The notes under the pieces were generated by a model, which was not told the origin of the DNA, searched no databases, and saw only the letters and a program-made list of their open reading frames with translations. A DNA stretch of 6,397 nt, from NCBI GenBank assembly GCA_002405525.1, contig DHLY01000074.1, forward strand, positions 16,087 through 22,483, read 5' to 3'. Both the position numbers and the translations under genes were made by a program. Below are positions 5,908 through 6,397 of this stretch, piece after piece; position 1 is the stretch's first letter, and each line of letters begins with the position of its first letter. Source of the stretch: Proteobacteria bacterium UBA4656. GTDB taxonomy: Bacteria; Pseudomonadota; Gammaproteobacteria; Xanthomonadales; Ahniellaceae.

Positions 5908-5942
5908 TGCCTGCCGTCGCGGGTCGCGGGTCGAGCGGGGGT

Positions 5943-6041
5943 TCAGGCCGCGGGGAGCGAGTGCCGATAGTGAACCCACGCACAGCCGAACAGCGTGAGG
6001 ACGAGAAACGGGTAGGCGCAGAAAGGCAACGGGTTGGACAG
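5943..6041 (-). pseudogene. Orphan hydrophobic C-terminal fragment fused to the transposase relic
   Basis: Directly where transposase similarity stops, the third minus-strand frame reads 32 residues to a TGA at 5943. The core, PFCAYPFLVLTLFGCAWV, is a good membrane helix followed by HYRH and a short tail, like the C-terminus of an inner-membrane protein. It has no start codon or ribosome binding site of its own. It may be the end of another gene cut off by deletion or insertion. I do not recognise the family, and chance cannot be excluded. Confidence 0.3.
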
Positions 6042-6213
6042 AAGGCGCCGGCCAGGGCGAGCAGCGGATCCTCCACCCAAGCCTTGCGATGTTCGTAGCA
6101 GCGGCCGGTGTACTCGTCTTCGCCGCAGAGGAAGGCACGACGCACGCAGCGCGAGACGCAGTGTCGTAGCCGGCGACCGAGGGATCGACGATCTGGCGGC
6201 GCGGGGAGGTCAT
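6041..6213 (-). pseudogene. Remnant of a REP-associated (IS200-like, Y1) transposase, frameshifted and truncated
   Basis: The minus-strand ATG at 6213 opens MTSPRRQIVDPSVAGYD (17 codons). Similarity then continues in the next frame from 6163 as HCVSRCVRRAFLCGED, EYTGRCYEHRKAWVED, LLALAGAF. This matches the N-terminus of the transposase family whose members read GYYHCVSRCVRRAFLCGED and later carry a SNHxH catalytic motif. Adding one C at 6163 (GAC CAC) restores a single frame, so one base has been lost. After residue 58 the similarity stops at 6041; the HxH motif and catalytic tyrosine are missing, and I find no remainder in 5546-5942. No Shine-Dalgarno precedes the ATG. Such proteins are single-strand transposases thought to move REP hairpins. 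It is inactive here. The family call rests on recognising the motif, without a search. Confidence 0.75.
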
Positions 6214-6214
6214 G

Positions 6215-6227
6215 GCCACAGTGTGGC
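6215..6227. repeat. 13-bp palindrome just upstream of the transposase relic
   Basis: GCCACA (6215-6220) and TGTGGC (6222-6227) are perfect inverted arms around one base, adjacent to the relic's ATG at 6213. It could be an operator or part of an element end. No matching copy is seen elsewhere in the window. Confidence 0.35.
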
Positions 6228-6292
6228 GGGTGCGCCCGGTGGCCTGTGTAGGCAATCCGCGTGCGTGTCGGAGAAGGGACAGATCGTGGGTG

Positions 6293-6321
6293 TTGAGCTG
6301 GACGCCCCATCCTCCTAAGGC
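6293..6321 (+). promoter_or_regulatory. Weak candidate promoter for the + strand gene
   Basis: TTGAGC (6293-6298) matches the -35 consensus at four of six positions. Seventeen bases later TAAGGC (6316-6321) is a poor -10 (two of six). It is correctly placed about 60 bp before the start at 6382, but the match is weak. Confidence 0.2.
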
Positions 6322-6324
6322 GTC
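6301..6324 (+). repeat. Hairpin with an anti-Shine-Dalgarno-like loop in the + strand leader
   Basis: GACGCC (6301-6306) pairs with GGCGTC (6319-6324). The 12-base loop contains CCTCCT (6311-6316), the exact complement of the AGGAGG at 6368-6373 that serves the + strand gene. GACGCC could also pair with the GGCGTC at 6372-6377, which overlaps that ribosome binding site. The alternative foldings are seen in the sequence; any regulatory role is inference. Confidence 0.35.
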
Positions 6325-6335
6325 GCGTTGCGCCA

Positions 6336-6359
6336 GACTGGAAGTGCGATCCACCAGTC
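6336..6359 (+). repeat. 6-bp inverted repeat in the + strand leader
   Basis: GACTGG (6336-6341) and CCAGTC (6354-6359) are inverted copies 12 bases apart, ending seven bases before the ribosome binding site of the + strand gene. It could be an operator half-site pair or a leader stem. Confidence 0.3.
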
Positions 6360-6365
6360 GACAGC

Positions 6366-6373
6366 AGAGGAGG
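6366..6373 (+). promoter_or_regulatory. Near-perfect Shine-Dalgarno of the truncated + strand gene
   Basis: AGAGGAGG lies eight bases before the ATG at 6382. It is by far the strongest ribosome binding site in the window and is the main reason to call a gene there. Confidence 0.75.
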
Positions 6374-6376
6374 CGT

Positions 6377-6388
6377 CCGTCATGACGG
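6377..6388. repeat. 12-bp perfect palindrome centred on the + strand start codon
   Basis: CCGTCATGACGG reads the same on both strands and contains the ATG at 6382-6384. It could be an autoregulatory operator or affect initiation. It also creates an ATG on the minus strand at 6383, which opens only a 22-codon frame. Confidence 0.6.
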
Positions 6389-6397
6389 CTAAGCTCG
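6382..6397 (+). CDS. Start of an unidentified gene, cut by window edge
   Basis: Only five codons (MTAKL) and one base are visible. The call rests on the very strong Shine-Dalgarno at 6366-6373 with ideal eight-base spacing. It is the only + strand gene in the window and is divergent from the transposase relic. The product cannot be named from five residues. Confidence 0.6.

Larger units (their letters stand above)
5604..5942. other. Gene-poor stretch with hairpins
   Basis: No reading frame here looks like a gene. The long open frames on both strands are Arg/Pro/Ala-rich translations of GC-rich DNA without recognisable motifs or ribosome binding sites. What can be seen is a set of strong inverted repeats (listed separately), a 10-bp palindrome AGCCCGGGCT at 5861-5870, and a short tandem TCGCGGG repeated at about 5918-5931. 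It lies between the end of a transposase/membrane-protein relic and the exported protein gene, and is probably decayed intergenic DNA. Confidence 0.5.

Noticed and set aside
6091..6110. GTAG followed by GC-rich bases as a possible REP
   Set aside because: It is explained by the coding of the transposase relic (Gly-Arg-Cys-Tyr-Glu) and forms no good hairpin.
5546..6310. Minus-strand open frame of 254 codons as an intact gene
   Set aside because: Only about 41 codons (6163-6041) resemble a protein family. The rest is shadow-like, and AGGAGG touches its ATG at 6310 with no spacing.
6034..6318. + strand open frame of 94 codons
   Set aside because: It is antisense to the transposase relic, Arg-rich, and has no ribosome binding site or recognisable motif.
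6315..6383. 22-codon minus-strand frame starting in the start-codon palindrome
   Set aside because: It has no ribosome binding site and its ATG exists only because of the palindrome. There is no support beyond an open frame.
1..6397. CRISPR arrays, tRNA or rRNA genes, intact insertion sequences, phage attachment sites
   Set aside because: No regularly spaced repeats, cloverleaf, rRNA motif or paired element ends with target duplications could be seen.

Overview
The window is very GC-rich, with compact, mostly minus-strand genes that overlap by a few bases. This suggests a high-GC gammaproteobacterium, most likely of the Xanthomonadaceae/Lysobacteraceae. That placement is inferred from base composition, gene order and the type of transposase remnant; no marker gene is present. 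Coordinates are on the + strand, and minus-strand genes are read from right to left.

Positions 4298 down to 1 (minus strand) hold a tightly packed 5-oxoproline (pyroglutamate) utilisation operon. In transcription order it is pxpB, pxpC, pxpA, a DUF969 membrane protein, a DUF979 membrane protein, and the start of pcp (pyroglutamyl-peptidase I, cut by the window edge). Neighbouring genes overlap by 8 bp, are separated by 5 bp, then overlap by 4, 4 and 11 bp, so they are almost certainly co-transcribed and translationally coupled. Together they would free N-terminal pyroglutamate from peptides (Pcp), take up free 5-oxoproline (DUF969/DUF979, the predicted transporter pair), and open the ring to glutamate with ATP (PxpABC).

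Upstream on the same strand, after a 138-bp gap, is a small membrane methyltransferase of the isoprenylcysteine carboxyl methyltransferase (ICMT)-like family (4437-4898). Beyond it, at 5045-5539, lies an unrecognised exported protein with a signal peptide, four cysteines and a C-terminal CxxC. Neither is clearly part of the pxp operon.

From 5540 to the right end the window is mostly gene-poor. It holds about 400 bp with no convincing gene but several strong hairpins. Next comes a decayed N-terminal fragment of a REP-associated (IS200-like, Y1) transposase with one frameshift, joined to a short hydrophobic reading frame in the third frame. The first 16 bases of a + strand gene start at 6382 behind a near-perfect Shine-Dalgarno sequence; its start codon sits inside a 12-bp palindrome.

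I see no CRISPR array, tRNA, rRNA, intact mobile element or obvious new multi-gene system. The most interesting points are the 5-oxoproline operon with its little-studied DUF969/DUF979 pair, and the unusual leader of the truncated + strand gene.
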